Positions 35,001 to 45,445 of a stretch of 64,000 nucleotides of DNA are shown here, piece by piece. The DNA lies in NCBI RefSeq assembly GCF_010015445.1, contig NC_053116.1, forward strand, positions 7,144,809 through 7,208,808. The letters run 5' to 3'. Source of the DNA: Perca fluviatilis (taxonomy: Eukaryota > Chordata > Actinopteri > Perciformes > Percidae). The notes below the pieces were generated by a model. The model saw only the letters and a list, made by a program, of their open reading frames with translations. It searched no databases and was not told where the DNA came from. The first letter of the stretch is position 1. Each line of letters opens with the position of its first letter. The translations under genes and the position numbers were made by a program.

Positions 35001-35389
35001 CTTCCATCTGTCTATTTTGTTCATCAAGAGAGAAAAGCAACCTATTGAGGAACAGGAACCAGGCCAGTTTGTGATCATACTGTACTGTATCTAAAGCCAT
35101 TGAGGAAGAGGAAGTGAGAACAGAGAGAGAGGGAGGAAAAGGTGTGGCACTGATACAGATATTCATGGTAAACAACAGATTCAGAGATAAAACCCCATGA
35201 ACAGTTTACATGAAGCAGCTCACGCTGAAATGATGCTCTTGTGAAGAAACAGGCGAGCAAAGTCAGGTGATAAAGTTTGATCTTTGTGTTTTCTTGCAGA
35301 CTGAAGACAACTGGAGTGACCTCACCTACTCTGAGCTGGATCTTCCCAACGGTACAGCTGCCCTCGCTGCACAGCGCCCCCTGTGGTGA
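27625..35389 (+). CDS. CD300/pIgR-like V-set receptor copy 3, ITSM/ITIM, truncated C-terminus
   Basis: Exons: 27625-27664 (signal), 28985-29329 (V), 29692-29898 (stalk), 31937-32041 (TM), 34358-34395, 34486-34644 and 35300-35389. Phases agree; 984 nt, 327 residues. The V domain lacks three residues relative to copies 1 and 2 but keeps the four Cys and D-S-G-R-Y-R-C. Two sequons are present. The stalk is lengthened by a tandem 48-nt repeat. The membrane helix at about 200-222 ends in K-R-A-W-K. The tail has T-E-Y240-A-I-V (ITSM type), R-V-Y-E-E-I and L-T-Y308-S-E-L (ITIM). One extra C in the last exon (about 35361-35363, against copy 1) shifts the frame and brings TGA at 35387-35389, removing about 45 residues including V-V-Y-S-V and L-Y-S-T-V. 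The main inhibitory motifs survive, so a working receptor is plausible. Confidence 0.75.
27665..28984 (+). other. Intron 1 of copy 3
   Basis: The 5' part shares short blocks with copies 2 and 4, and the 3' part (from about 28446) matches copy 1. No inserted element with clear ends is visible. It is about 680 bp shorter than intron 1 of copy 2. Confidence 0.7.
29738..29833 (+). repeat. Tandem 48-nt duplication in the stalk exon of copy 3
   Basis: Two adjacent 48-nt units encode [11 protein letters not shown] and differ at one or two bases. Copy 1 has a single unit. The 16-residue gain is in frame and adds Ser/Thr-rich, probably O-glycosylated stalk. Confidence 0.88.
29969..30848. mobile_element. 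Non-autonomous hAT element in stalk-TM intron of copy 3
   Basis: 880 bp with ends CAGTGTTTCCCGCA and TGCGGGAAACACTG (14-bp inverted), flanked by exact 8-bp duplications CTTGTATG (29961-29968 and 30849-30856). Copy 1 has the empty site near 1461. No transposase. Confidence 0.9.
31024..31883. mobile_element. 860-bp element with 9-bp duplication, internal minisatellite
   Basis: Flanked by ATTCAATAA (31015-31023) and ATTTAATAA (31884-31892); copy 1 has the empty site near 1625. The ends are inverted around CTATTTGCACCCC. Inside, 31690-31880 holds four to five imperfect ~42-bp units with GGGGTA(C/T)GAATAGCA. A 9-bp duplication suggests a MULE-like element, but there is no transposase to confirm it. 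Confidence 0.65.
32057..32094 (+). repeat. (CA)19 after TM-exon donor of copy 3
   Basis: Same position as in copy 1, with more units. Starts about 15 bases after the GT at 32042. Confidence 0.88.
32608..34173 (+). mobile_element. 5'-truncated L2 LINE in copy 3 intron
   Basis: The 5' end joins host sequence at CTCTGAT and the 3' end is an ATTGAATTGAAT-type tail followed by TGATAACAAC. Copy 1 shows the empty site CTCTGATAACAAC near 2330, so the duplication is about TGAT. It carries the last third of the RT frame with frameshifts (about 32625-33310) and the full 3' UTR, parallel to 21390-22078 plus 23843-24725. Confidence 0.88.
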
Positions 35390-37139
35390 CGCAGATAACG
35401 TGGTCTACTCTGTTCCTCGGGTAGAAGCCAGCTCGGCCGACAGCCACGCCCAAGACGCTTCCCCTCCTCTGTACTCTACTGTTACTTTACATCAGCTGTA
35501 GCTTCAACGCTGTCAGCGCCACATTTACTCTCTCAGGGGCCAACAGGGGACACAAAGTGCTTAGAATGAGTCACATTCACTCAAAGAAATCTGTATTTAT
35601 CGTTATTGGGGGAAGCTATGTCAGTTACGGCTCAGTTTCTTTCTGAAGATGAAATGTTTTATTAGCTCTGTTTGTTTATTGCTTTTGCTCAAATGTATGT
35701 ATTCTTATAACAGTTATATAATAAATAATTATATACTGTATTTATTCTGTACTTTTCAAACTGTAGTGAATGTGTTTAGGTGCTGAATCCTGTCATCATG
35801 AGAACAATGGCCTGTATAATTTCAAGTTCCTGATCTTCTGATACCAAATAGTCAATGGTAATTTACATATTCATGAACATTTCATGAATTGCACATTGTT
35901 AGTTTTCTGGCAGTAACCATTATTGTTGCATCAGCACGAATCATTAAAATAATCTTAGCATTTCAAAAGGTTGAACTAAATCACATTATACAATAATTAA
36001 GATAGTCTAATCTCTTGGCTCTAGCAGACAAGAAGCAGCTAGCCACCTGTAAGGTCACCCACCTGTCACTCAATGCAGCCACACCCTAATTATGCAGAAC
36101 TTTGAAGCTTTGATAGGTAGTATTTTTTGGGCGTTATTGGGCAAACATTCCATATATCCATTCCAATATTCCAATCACCTTTCAGCATGTTGTAATTCAA
36201 GTGCTCTGACAGAAAACTAGATTTCTGCACCTCCTCTAAAAATCTAGCCTGTGACGGGAAACTTTAACCAATCTCAGGTCATTTCAGAGAGAGAGAGAGA
36301 GTTCCTATTGGCTGTTCTGCTGCATGCATTGCCCGGACAACAGAGAGGGGAGAGAGAGAGAGCTGCAGGAAGAGGTCTCACTCTACTTTAAATTCTGGCA
36401 TTTTTTCTTTTCTTTCTACCCCCTACAGCTTTAAGCTCTCATATCATTTAAAGAGTTATGAAAACCCCCCCCCTACAGTTGTCATGAAGGGTAAACTTAG
36501 ACCAAAACTGTCTTTTGTACCGGGCTGTAGACATGTTTATTTCTGCTGTAAAGGTGAAGGTAAACATTTGAACATGGGGCTTGTTTTTGGAGCCAGCCTC
36601 CACGTTGGCTTCATGTCTCAGCCCCCCAGGTTTCTGCTTGGTAAACACTGAAGGGGCCGCTGATTTCTTCGTCTCACCGTTACCTGAAATAACAACGTGC
36701 ATTTTTAATGCAGGTCTGTTTTCAGTCTGAACGCTCGCTAAGGCTTCAACACTTGAATTATGAGAGGATATTTAGGGATTACACTGTACCAATTGTTACT
36801 GCAGAGTTTCTATAGACACAAAGCTGTAACAACTTTTAAAATAATAATAAACATTTCTTCATGTTGCATAAATTATTTTTATTAAAACACAATGCCTATA
36901 CGGATTTTTTTTTAAAGGTGATCATTTGAAGCTGGTTAAACTGGTAGATAAAAAAAGAATAAACATAAAAGACTCAATATAAGACTCTATATAAGATTTT
37001 ATAGTCATACATTGATTTTACAAAAATATGACTTCCCACTTAAAGATACAACCAAGTCTAGTTTTAATGTTAAATCAGACATAAACTCGCAGATTAAAGA
37101 AAAGACTTAATAAAGAATAAAGAGTGGAGGAGAGTAGAG
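35390..37139 (+). other. 3' UTR and flank of copy 3
   Basis: The first 112 bases are the lost end of the reading frame (homologous to copy 1 up to its TAG). The remainder parallels 4133-5498. It includes a candidate ATTAAA near 35942 and about 350 bp at 36250-36610, with GA-rich patches, that copy 1 lacks. Confidence 0.7.
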
Positions 37140-37250
37140 GGGGGTGTGATGTGTTTGGAGGAGGGACTCCATCATATAGAGAAGTGAACAGTTCCTGGTT
37201 TACCAGTGAAGAAGAAAGAGAGGCAGCGTTAAACCATCAGATCCTCCAAC
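37140..37250 (+). promoter_or_regulatory. Promoter/5' UTR block of orphan copy 4
   Basis: The same ~110-bp block as upstream of copies 2 and 3. Here the upstream part (about 37105-37139) is still joined, showing the state before the BEL/Pao insertion at copy 2. Confidence 0.65.
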
Positions 37251-37290
37251 ATGAACGTCTGTCAGTCTCTGATCTGCTTCTTCTTCCTCA
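37251..37290 (+). pseudogene. Orphan signal-peptide exon (receptor copy 4)
   Basis: This 40-nt exon encodes the same 13-residue leader as copy 3 and ends in a GTGAGT donor at 37291. The intron start (to about 37490) matches copy 2. No V, stalk, TM or tail exon follows in the remaining 26.7 kb, so this is a truncated copy at the end of the array. Confidence 0.85.
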
Positions 37291-37722
37291 GTGAGTAAAC
37301 TCAGCTTCTACTCTCTCTTAATTATGTCATTTTTATTTATTATTTCTTCATCTACAGTGGGTCAGTTCAACTTTGCAGCAGAAGGGAACCAGTTTCTTAT
37401 TGATGGACTGTGTTTCATCACCTCTTGTCTCAGTCTAACAACATGTTGGTTTCTGGTCAAACAGGATGTTCAGAGTTGGTATGAGTCTCTTTAAAATGTA
37501 GTTCTTTAAAAGTGATCTACTCAAATTAGCCTGACAATCTGCCGTCAACTCTTGATCTCCTGTACTTGTAGTTTTAGAGTAGATTTATATTGTTTAAACT
37601 GTTTAGTAGTTATATAATAGTGTTCACCTTTTTAGAGCGGTAGAGAGAAAATAATGATTTTAAATGATTTTATTTGAACCAGCTCCAAAAGAAGAAGTGC
37701 AGCAGTAAACATACACACCAAA

Positions 37723-37804
<82 letters not shown>

Positions 37805-38039
37805 CAAACACACGTAATATGATATTAAACCAAATCCATAGGTCCATAGTTCCATAGGTTGACATTTTGTCTTAATAAAACATTTTTAAATGTTGCTTTT
37901 GATCCTGTTTGTTATGATTGTTTGATATTTGAGGGTTATTTTAGAGCTTAAGGATGGATGTTGAGCTAAACATGCAAAACCTCATTTCACAAGAGAGCCA
38001 ATCAGCAACGTCATTCTCATATGAGAAGTGGTGAAGTAG
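37291..38039. other. Remnant intron of copy 4 plus intergenic sequence
   Basis: Similarity to copy 2 intron 1 ends by about 37490. A CA microsatellite lies at 37727-37813. Nothing else is recognised. Confidence 0.6.
37727..37813 (+). repeat. Long (CA)n microsatellite
   Basis: CA run of about 30 units, then interrupted by AA steps. Confidence 0.9.
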
Positions 38040-38049
38040 AAGAAAAAAA

Positions 38050-38220
38050 AAACAGCTAACAGGGAACGTTCCCAGAACTTTCACTAACGTTCCTCAAAAG
38101 TTGTGTAAATGTTAGTACAAAACTTTATTAAAATAATGTTTTCGGAACGTTCATGTAACGTTATAACGTTCCTGTAACGTTATAATGTTCCTGTAACGTT
38201 GGCGAAAAAATTTTCTTAGA
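38050..38220. repeat. AACGTT-rich short repeat
   Basis: Repeated CCTGTAACGTTATAACGTT-type units; related AACGTT motifs occur at 46270-46440 and 48113-48540. Confidence 0.6.
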
Positions 38221-39001
38221 ACCATAGATATAGAACAATAGATATGACATGTAATTCTGACTTGCCATTCCAGGATGGAACCACTTGGCGGCCATCTTAC
38301 CAGGGTTAAGTTATAGAATTGCTTCCATTGGAACCAATGGGGAAAGAGGCTCATGTTGTCTTTATAATCCTTATATTTTTCTACCAATACATCAATAGTG
38401 GTTTTAATTCAAAGTAATGACTGTAAGACAACTGTGCCTTTCTAGAAAGAAACAAAAAATTTAGATTTGGGTGGAATTTTGATTGATCTAGATCCAAGAG
38501 AACAAGTAATTTGTTCATTTATAAAGATAATCTCATAATTTTGCATTTATATTGCAGGTAATAATTTTATTTTTTCAATTTTGCCTGAACTTAATGTGTA
38601 AAAACTGTCTTTGGTATTCTGAATGGCTAATATACATTAAACAATATTTTTTAATGTAGAAATCCTAAATAGATTCAGTATTATGGTCTATAGAGCGGTA
38701 GTTACGATAAGAGACATGAGAGAAACATCCAACTGTAATTTATTAATACATTTATACAATACATACATTTATAAGACCACATTTCCAATCAACCCCACTT
38801 CCTGTTTAGCGGGTTTTTTTCTTACTGCCAACCGGCCGGCATGGAGTTTGTTTAGACGATGAGTGGAGTAGTTGGAGAGCCTCGCTAGCTTCAGTGAGTT
38901 TCTGTTGATAAAGACTATAATGACTTCACCAGAACTGCTGATGGACTTGTCGCAATTTTCATTGCACTAACGTTATGGAAATTACATTTACGATAGTAAT
39001 G
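38221..39001. other. Unannotated sequence left of the palindrome
   Basis: No gene or clear repeat. The last 8 bases, TAGTAATG (38994-39001), are the left target duplication of the palindromic element. Confidence 0.6.
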
Positions 39002-39439
39002 ACCGCGGTGAAGATAGTTTAATATTTGACATTCGTCGGTTGTCGCGGATGTTACCTTCAATAGCTCCGTGTCAATACTTCGATTTCCCCCAGTTTCTGG
39101 GTATGTTGTAGTGCTTATTTAGACAGACGTTTCACACTTATTTTTAACTCAAAATCACCAAAAATGTGGACACAGTTTAGAGCGCAAAGAACTGAATGTC
39201 TGTCCAACGCGCCCGTCACAATAGGCGTACTTAGGGACCGTCGTAAAATTGCAACTCCACTAATTTTAATCATCATTAACTTTTTTGTTTTACAACATAG
39301 ACATCTCAAACCACTTCCATTAAAGAGAAGGAGAGCCATTAAACATTTCACATTTGTGAATTAGTAAAAATAAATAAATGTAAATAAAGATGTAGGCTAA
39401 GTTACCAATAAATATGGTAGTTTCAACCATTTTCTAATT

Positions 39440-42150
39440 AATGAATATATTGACATTAAACCACCTGTAATATGTCTCAGACATCTTATCACAACTTTCA
39501 CAGCTGTTGGTTTGTGAAAAGGTAGTTAGCAAATCCTATAGCATCCTCATCAGTGACCTATAGTTTATAAATGCATATTTATAGCTTTTCAATTTAATGG
39601 CTTTCTCATTTTTTTAATATAATCACATCAAACCACCTGGAATATGTCTCTGGCATCCTCTCACAAATTTCACAGCTGTTAGTTTGTGAAAAAGTAGTTA
39701 GCAAATCCCGTAGCATCCTCAATGCATATATATAAAGCTTTTCAATTTAATGGCTTTCTCATTTTTTTAATATAATCACATCAAACCACCTGGAATATGT
39801 CTCTGGCATCCTCTCACAAATTTCACAGCTGTTAGTTTGTGAAAAAGTAGTTAGCAAATCCCGTAGCATCCTTATCAGTGACCTATAGTCTATGAATGCA
39901 TATTTAAAGCTTTTCAATTCATTGGCTTGCTCATTTTTTACTATAATCAAATCAAACCACCTGTAATATGTCTCTGGCATCCTCTCACAAATTTCACAGC
40001 TGTTAGTTTGTGAAAAGTAGTTAGCAAATCCCGTAGCATCCTCATCAGTGACCTATAGTCTATAAATGCATATATAAAGCTTTTCAATTCAATGGCTTCC
40101 TCATTTATGAATATAATCACATCAAACCACCTGTAATATGTCTCTGGCATCCTATAACAAATTTCACAGCTGTTAGTTTGTGAAAAAGTCTTTAGCAAAT
40201 TCTATAGCATCCTCAATGCATATTTAAAGCTTTTCAATTCAATGGCTTCCTCATTTTTGAATATAATCACATCAAACCACCTGTAATATGTCTCTGGCAT
40301 CCTCTCACAAATTTCACAGCTGTTAGTTTGTGAAAAAGTAGTTAGCAAATCCCGTAGCATCCTTATCAGTGACCTATAGTCTATGAATGCATATTTAAAG
40401 CTTTTCAATTCATTGGCTTGCTCATTTTTTACTATAATCACATCAAACCACCTGTAATATGTTTCAGGCATCCTCCCAGAACTTTCACAGCTGTTAGTTT
40501 GTGAAAAAGTCTTTCACAAATCCCATAGCATTTAAAATGCATATTTAAAGCTTTTCAATTCAATGGCTTCCTCATTTTTGAATATAATCACATCAAACCA
40601 CCTGTAATATGTCTCTGGCATCCTCCCACAAATTTCACAGCTGTTAGTTTGTGAAAAAGTCTTTAGCAAACTCTATAGCATCCTCAATGCATATTTAAAG
40701 CTTTTCAATTCAATGGCTTCCTCATTTTTGAATATAATCACATCAAACCACCTGTAATATGTCTCTGGCATCCTCTGACAAATTTCACAGCTGTTAGTTT
40801 GTGAAAAAGTAGTTAGCAAATCCCGTAGCATCCTTATCAGTGACCTATAGTCTATGAATGCATATTTAAAGCTTTTCAATTCAATGGCTTGCTCATATAT
40901 GAATATAATCACATCAAACCACCTGTAATATGTTTCAGGCATCCTCCCAGAACTTTCACAGCTGTTAGTTTGTGAAAAAGTCTTTAACAAATCCCATAGC
41001 ATTTAAAATGCATATTTAAAGCTTTTCAATTCAATGGCTTTCTCATTTTTGAATATAATCACATCAAACCACCTGTAATATGTCTCTGGCATCCTCTCAC
41101 AAATTTCACAGCTGTTAGTTTGTGAAAAAGTAGTTAGCAAATCCCGTAGCATCCTCATCAGTGACCTATAGTCTATAAATGCATATATAAAGCTTTTCAA
41201 TTCAATGGCTTCCTCATTTATGAATATAATCACATCAAACCACCTGTAATATGTCTCTGGCATCCTATAACAAATTTCACAGCTGTTAGTTTGTGAAAAG
41301 TAATTAGCAAATCCCATAGCATCCTTATCAGTGACCTATAGTATATAAATGCATATTTAAAGCTTTTCAATTCATTGGCTTGCTCTTTTTACTATAATCA
41401 CATCAAACCACCTGTAATATGTCTCAGGCATCCCCCAGAACTTTCACAGCAGTTAGTTTGGGAAAAGGTCTTTGCAAATCCCGTAGCATCATCATCAGTG
41501 ACCTATAGTCTATAAATGCATATTTAAAGCTTTTCAATGCAATGACTTGCTCAATTTTGAATAAAATCACATCAAACCTCCTGTAATATTTCTCAGACAA
41601 TTTCTCACCAAATTTCACAGCTGTTAGTTTGTGAAAAAGTACTTAACAAATCCCGTAGCATCCTCAATGCATATTTAAAGATTTTCAATTCATTGGCTTC
41701 CTCATTTTTTGATATAATCACATCAAACCACCTGTAATATGTCTCTGACATCCTATCACAAATTTCACAGCTATAGTTAGTAAAAAAAAAAAAAAAAATA
41801 ATTTTGAATATCATCTCAAATTATTGAATATAATCACATCAAACCACCTGGAATATGTCTCGCGGCATCGTATCACAACTTTCACAGCTGTTAGTTTGTG
41901 GGGAAAAAAAACTTTAAAATACGTTATCAATATCCCTGATCTGTTGGCTATTTAATGCATATTTAAAGGTTATTATTTCAACACTTTTCTCATTTCTGAA
42001 TATATTGACATCAAAACACCTGTATTGCCTCAGACATCTTATCACAACTTTTAGAGCTGTTAGTTTGTGAAAAAGTCTTTAGCAAATCCATTAGCATCCT
42101 CATCAGTGACCTATAGTCCATAAAATGCATATTTAAAGATTATCAATTTA
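39440..42150. repeat. Left-arm tandem array, 171/150-bp units
   Basis: The landmark CAGCTGTTAGTTTGTG recurs at 39501, 39673, 39826, 39997, 40167, 40317, 40488, 40638, 40788, 40959, 41109, 41280, 41447, 41618, 41768, 41885 and about 42054. Spacings cluster at about 171 and 150, i.e. two unit types differing by a 21-bp segment (AGTGACCTATAGTCTATAAA region). Unit lengths are multiples of three, which leaves long minus-strand frames open across units; I regard these as a by-product. Confidence 0.9.
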
Positions 42151-42164
42151 TCAAAAATGACTTA

Positions 42165-42535
42165 TGTAAAAAAGTATTTACAAAGAAAATGCACAGCACA
42201 TCATAGAGGCTAGCCTGTTGTGCTTTTGAGACAAGTCTACCTTGCTAGAGGGCCTCCTTATGTACTCAGGCCACGTCGCATCAGAATATTAAATTCTGTG
42301 TTCAGCAAAAAACTGAACAGACTGCCATGTCCCGGTGCCAGATTCCCCCACAGGAAAACACAGCCACACTCCACAGCTGCCAGCACCCCAACCACTATGT
42401 CCAATCCAGCCACCAGCCAACGGCAACGCAGCGCCCCACACATCGATGCTCCAGGCACCAAAACAAGGAAATGAAACCCCCGTCCCTATTCGGCCCCGCC
42501 ACCACCATCAGAATTGAGAAATGTGTTGAAATAAT
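42165..42535. other. Non-repeated centre of the palindrome
   Basis: About 370 bases, GC-richer than the arms and not inverted-repeated. Both plus frames (42220-42474 and 42335-42517) are open and Pro/Thr/His-rich, but no family is recognised. It could be captured host or transposon sequence acting as the loop. Confidence 0.6.
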
Positions 42536-42559
42536 AACCTTTATACATGCATTAAATAG

Positions 42560-45005
42560 CCAACAGATCAGGGATATTGATAAGGTATTTCAAAGTTTTT
42601 TTTCCCCACAAACTAACAGCTGTGAAAGTTGTAAAAAGATTTCTGAAAAATATTACAGGTGGTTTGATATCAATATAATCATTAATGAGAAACCTATTAA
42701 AATAATATTTTTTATTAAATATGCACTTCATAGACTTTATCACAAACTAACAGCTGTGAAAGATGTAAAAAGATGTCTGAGAAATATTGCAGGTGGTTTG
42801 ATGGCTATATATTCAGAAATGAGAAACCTATTAAATTGCTAACCTTTATATATGCATTTTATAGCCTAGTCAATAGGTCAGTTATGTGGATGCTAAGGCA
42901 TTTGCTAAAGACATTTTCACAAAATAACAGCTGTGAAATGTATAATCGGATGGCTGAGACATATTACAGGTGTTTTGATATGAATATATTCAAAAATGAC
43001 CAACCTACTAAATTGATAATCTTTTAATATGCATTTAATAGACTATAGGTCACCGATGAGGATGCTAGGGGATTTGCTAAATACTTTTTCACAAACTAAC
43101 AGCTGTGAAAGTTGTGGGAGAATGTCTGAGACATATTACAAGTGGTTTGATGTCAATACATTCATAAATGAGAAACCTATTAAAATAATAATCTTTATAT
43201 ATGCATGTTATAGACATCATGTCAGTTATGCGGAAGCTAAAGGTTTTGATAAAGACTTTCACAAACTTACAGCTGTGAAATTTGTAAAAGGATGTCTGAG
43301 ACATATTACAGGTGGTTTGATGCCAAACTATTCATAAATGAGCAAGCCATTGAATTGATGACCTTCAAATATGCATTTTATATATAATTATAGGTCACTG
43401 AACAGGATGCTACGGGATTTGCTAAAGACGTTTTCACAAACTAACTGCTGTGAAAGTTTTGAAAAGATGTCTGAGACATAATGCAGGTGGTTTGATGTGA
43501 TTTTATTCAAAATTGAGCAAGCCATTGCATTGAAAAGCTTTAAATATGCATTCATAGACTATAGGTCACTGATGAGGATTCTATGGGATTTGCCAAAGAC
43601 TTTTTCACAAACTAACTGCTGTGAAAGTTGTGAGAGGATGCCAGAGACATATTATAGGTGGTTTGATGTGATTATATTAAAAAATGAGGAAGCCATTGAA
43701 TTGAAAAGCTTTAAATATGCATTTATAGACTATAGGTCACTGATAAGGATGCTACGGGATTTGCTAACTACTTTTTCACAGACTAACAGCTGTGAAATTT
43801 GTAAGAGGATGCCAGAGACATATTACAGGCGGTTTGATGTGATTATAGTAAAAAATGAGCAAGCCAATGAATTGAAAAGCTTTAAATATGCATTGAGGAT
43901 GCTATAGAATTTGCTAAAGACTTTTCACAAACTAACAGCTGTGAAATTTGTAAGAGGATGCCAAAGACATATTACAGGTGGTTTGATGTGATTATATTCA
44001 AAATTGAGCAAGCCATTGCATTGAAAAGCTTTACATATGCATTTATAGACTATAGGTCACTGATGAGGATTCTATGGGATTTGCTAAAGACTTTTTCACA
44101 AACTAACTACTGTGAAAGTTTTGAAAAGATGTCTGAGACATAATGCAGGTGGTTTGATGTGATTTTATTCAAAATTGAGCAAGCCATTGCATTGAAAAGC
44201 TTTACATATGCATTCATAGACTATAGGTCACTGATAAGGATGCTACGGGATTTGCTAACTACTTTTTCACAGACTAACAGCTGTGAAATTTGTAAGAGGC
44301 TGCCAGAGACATATTACAGGCGGTTTGATGTGATTATAGTAAAAAATGAGGAAGCCAATGAATTGAAAAGCTTTAAATATGCATTTATAGACTATAGGTC
44401 ACTGATAAGGATGCTACGGGATTTGCTAAGTACTTTTTCACAGACTAACTGCTGTGAAATTTGTAAGAGGATGCCAGAGACATATTACAGGCGGTTTGAT
44501 GTGATTATAGTAAAAAATGAGCAAGCCAATGAATTGAAAAGCTTTAAATATGCATTGAGGATGCTATAGAATTTGCTAAAGACTTTTTCACAAATTAACA
44601 GCTGTGAAATTTGTAAGAGGAGGCCAAAGACATATTACAGGTGGTTTGATGTGATTATATTCAAAATTGAGCAAGCCATTGCATTGAAAAGCTTTACATA
44701 TGCATTTATAGACTATAGGTCACTGATGAGGATTCTATGGGATTTGCTAAAGACTTTTTCACAAACTAACTACTGTGAAAGTTTTGAAAAGATGTCTGAG
44801 AGATAATGCAGGTGGTTTGATGTGATTTTATTCAAAATTGAGCAAGCCATTGCATTGAAAAGCTTTAAATATGCATTCATAGACTATAGGTCACTGATGA
44901 GGATTCTATGGGATTTGCTAACTACCCTTTCACAAACCAATAGCTGTGAAAGTTGTGATAAGATGTCTGAGACATATTACAGGTGGTTTGATGTCAATAT
45001 ATTCA
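42560..45005. repeat. Right-arm tandem array, inverted relative to left arm
   Basis: About 14 units with the complement landmark CACAAACTAACAGCTGTG, again in long and short forms. Units near the centre are more diverged than units further out. Open plus-strand frames at 43497-43907 and 44159-44569 encode repeats of Y-Y-R-W-F-D-V-I and mirror the minus-strand frames of the left arm. Confidence 0.9.
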
Positions 45006-45445
45006 TTAATTAGAAAATGGTTGAAACTACCATATTTATTGGTAACTTAGCCTACATCTTTATTTACATTTATTTATTTTTACTAATTAACAAGTGTGAA
45101 ATGTTTAATGGCTCTCCCTCTCTTTAATGGAAGTGGTTTGAGATGTCTATGTTGTAAAACAAAAAAGTTAATGAAGATTAAAATTAGTGGAGTTGCAATT
45201 TTACGACGGTCCCTAAGTACGCCTATTGTGACGGGCGCGTTGGACAGACATTCAGTTCTTTGCGCTTTAAACTGTGTCCACATTTTTGGTGATTTTGAGT
45301 TAAAAATAAGTGTGAAACGTCTGTCTAAATAAGCTCTACAACATACCCAGAAACTGGGGGAAATCGAAGTATTGACACGGAACTATTGAAGGTAACATCC
45401 GCGAAAACCGACGAATGTCAAATATTAAACTATCTTCACCGCGGT

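Larger units (their letters stand above)
39002..45445. mobile_element. Giant palindromic (foldback-like) DNA element, 6.44 kb
   Basis: The element starts ACCGCGGTGAAGATAG and ends with its exact complement. TAGTAATG lies immediately on both sides (38994-39001 and 45446-45453), an exact 8-bp target duplication. The outer ~440 bases of the arms (39002-39440 and about 45005-45445) are inverted copies that appear about 97-98% identical. Inward, each arm is a tandem array of 171- and 150-bp units facing opposite ways, separated by an unrelated centre of about 370 bp. No transposase domain is seen. Superfamily is unassigned: 8-bp duplications suit hAT, P or MULE elements, and very long inverted repeats are best known in MULE and foldback elements. 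Confidence 0.88.

Noticed and set aside
37632..37865. Cys/Val-repeat frame.
   Set aside because: Translation of the CA microsatellite on the minus strand.
39840..44569. A secreted or Cys-rich repeat protein encoded by the arrays.
   Set aside because: No signal peptide, promoter or splice context; frames face opposite ways in mirrored arms and end at unit-length changes, as expected from repeats divisible by three.
39440..45005. The regular repeat spacing could be read as a CRISPR array or as alpha-satellite because of the 171-bp unit.
   Set aside because: There are no short repeats with unique spacers, the genome is eukaryotic, and the unit sequence has no resemblance to primate alpha-satellite; the length match is coincidence.
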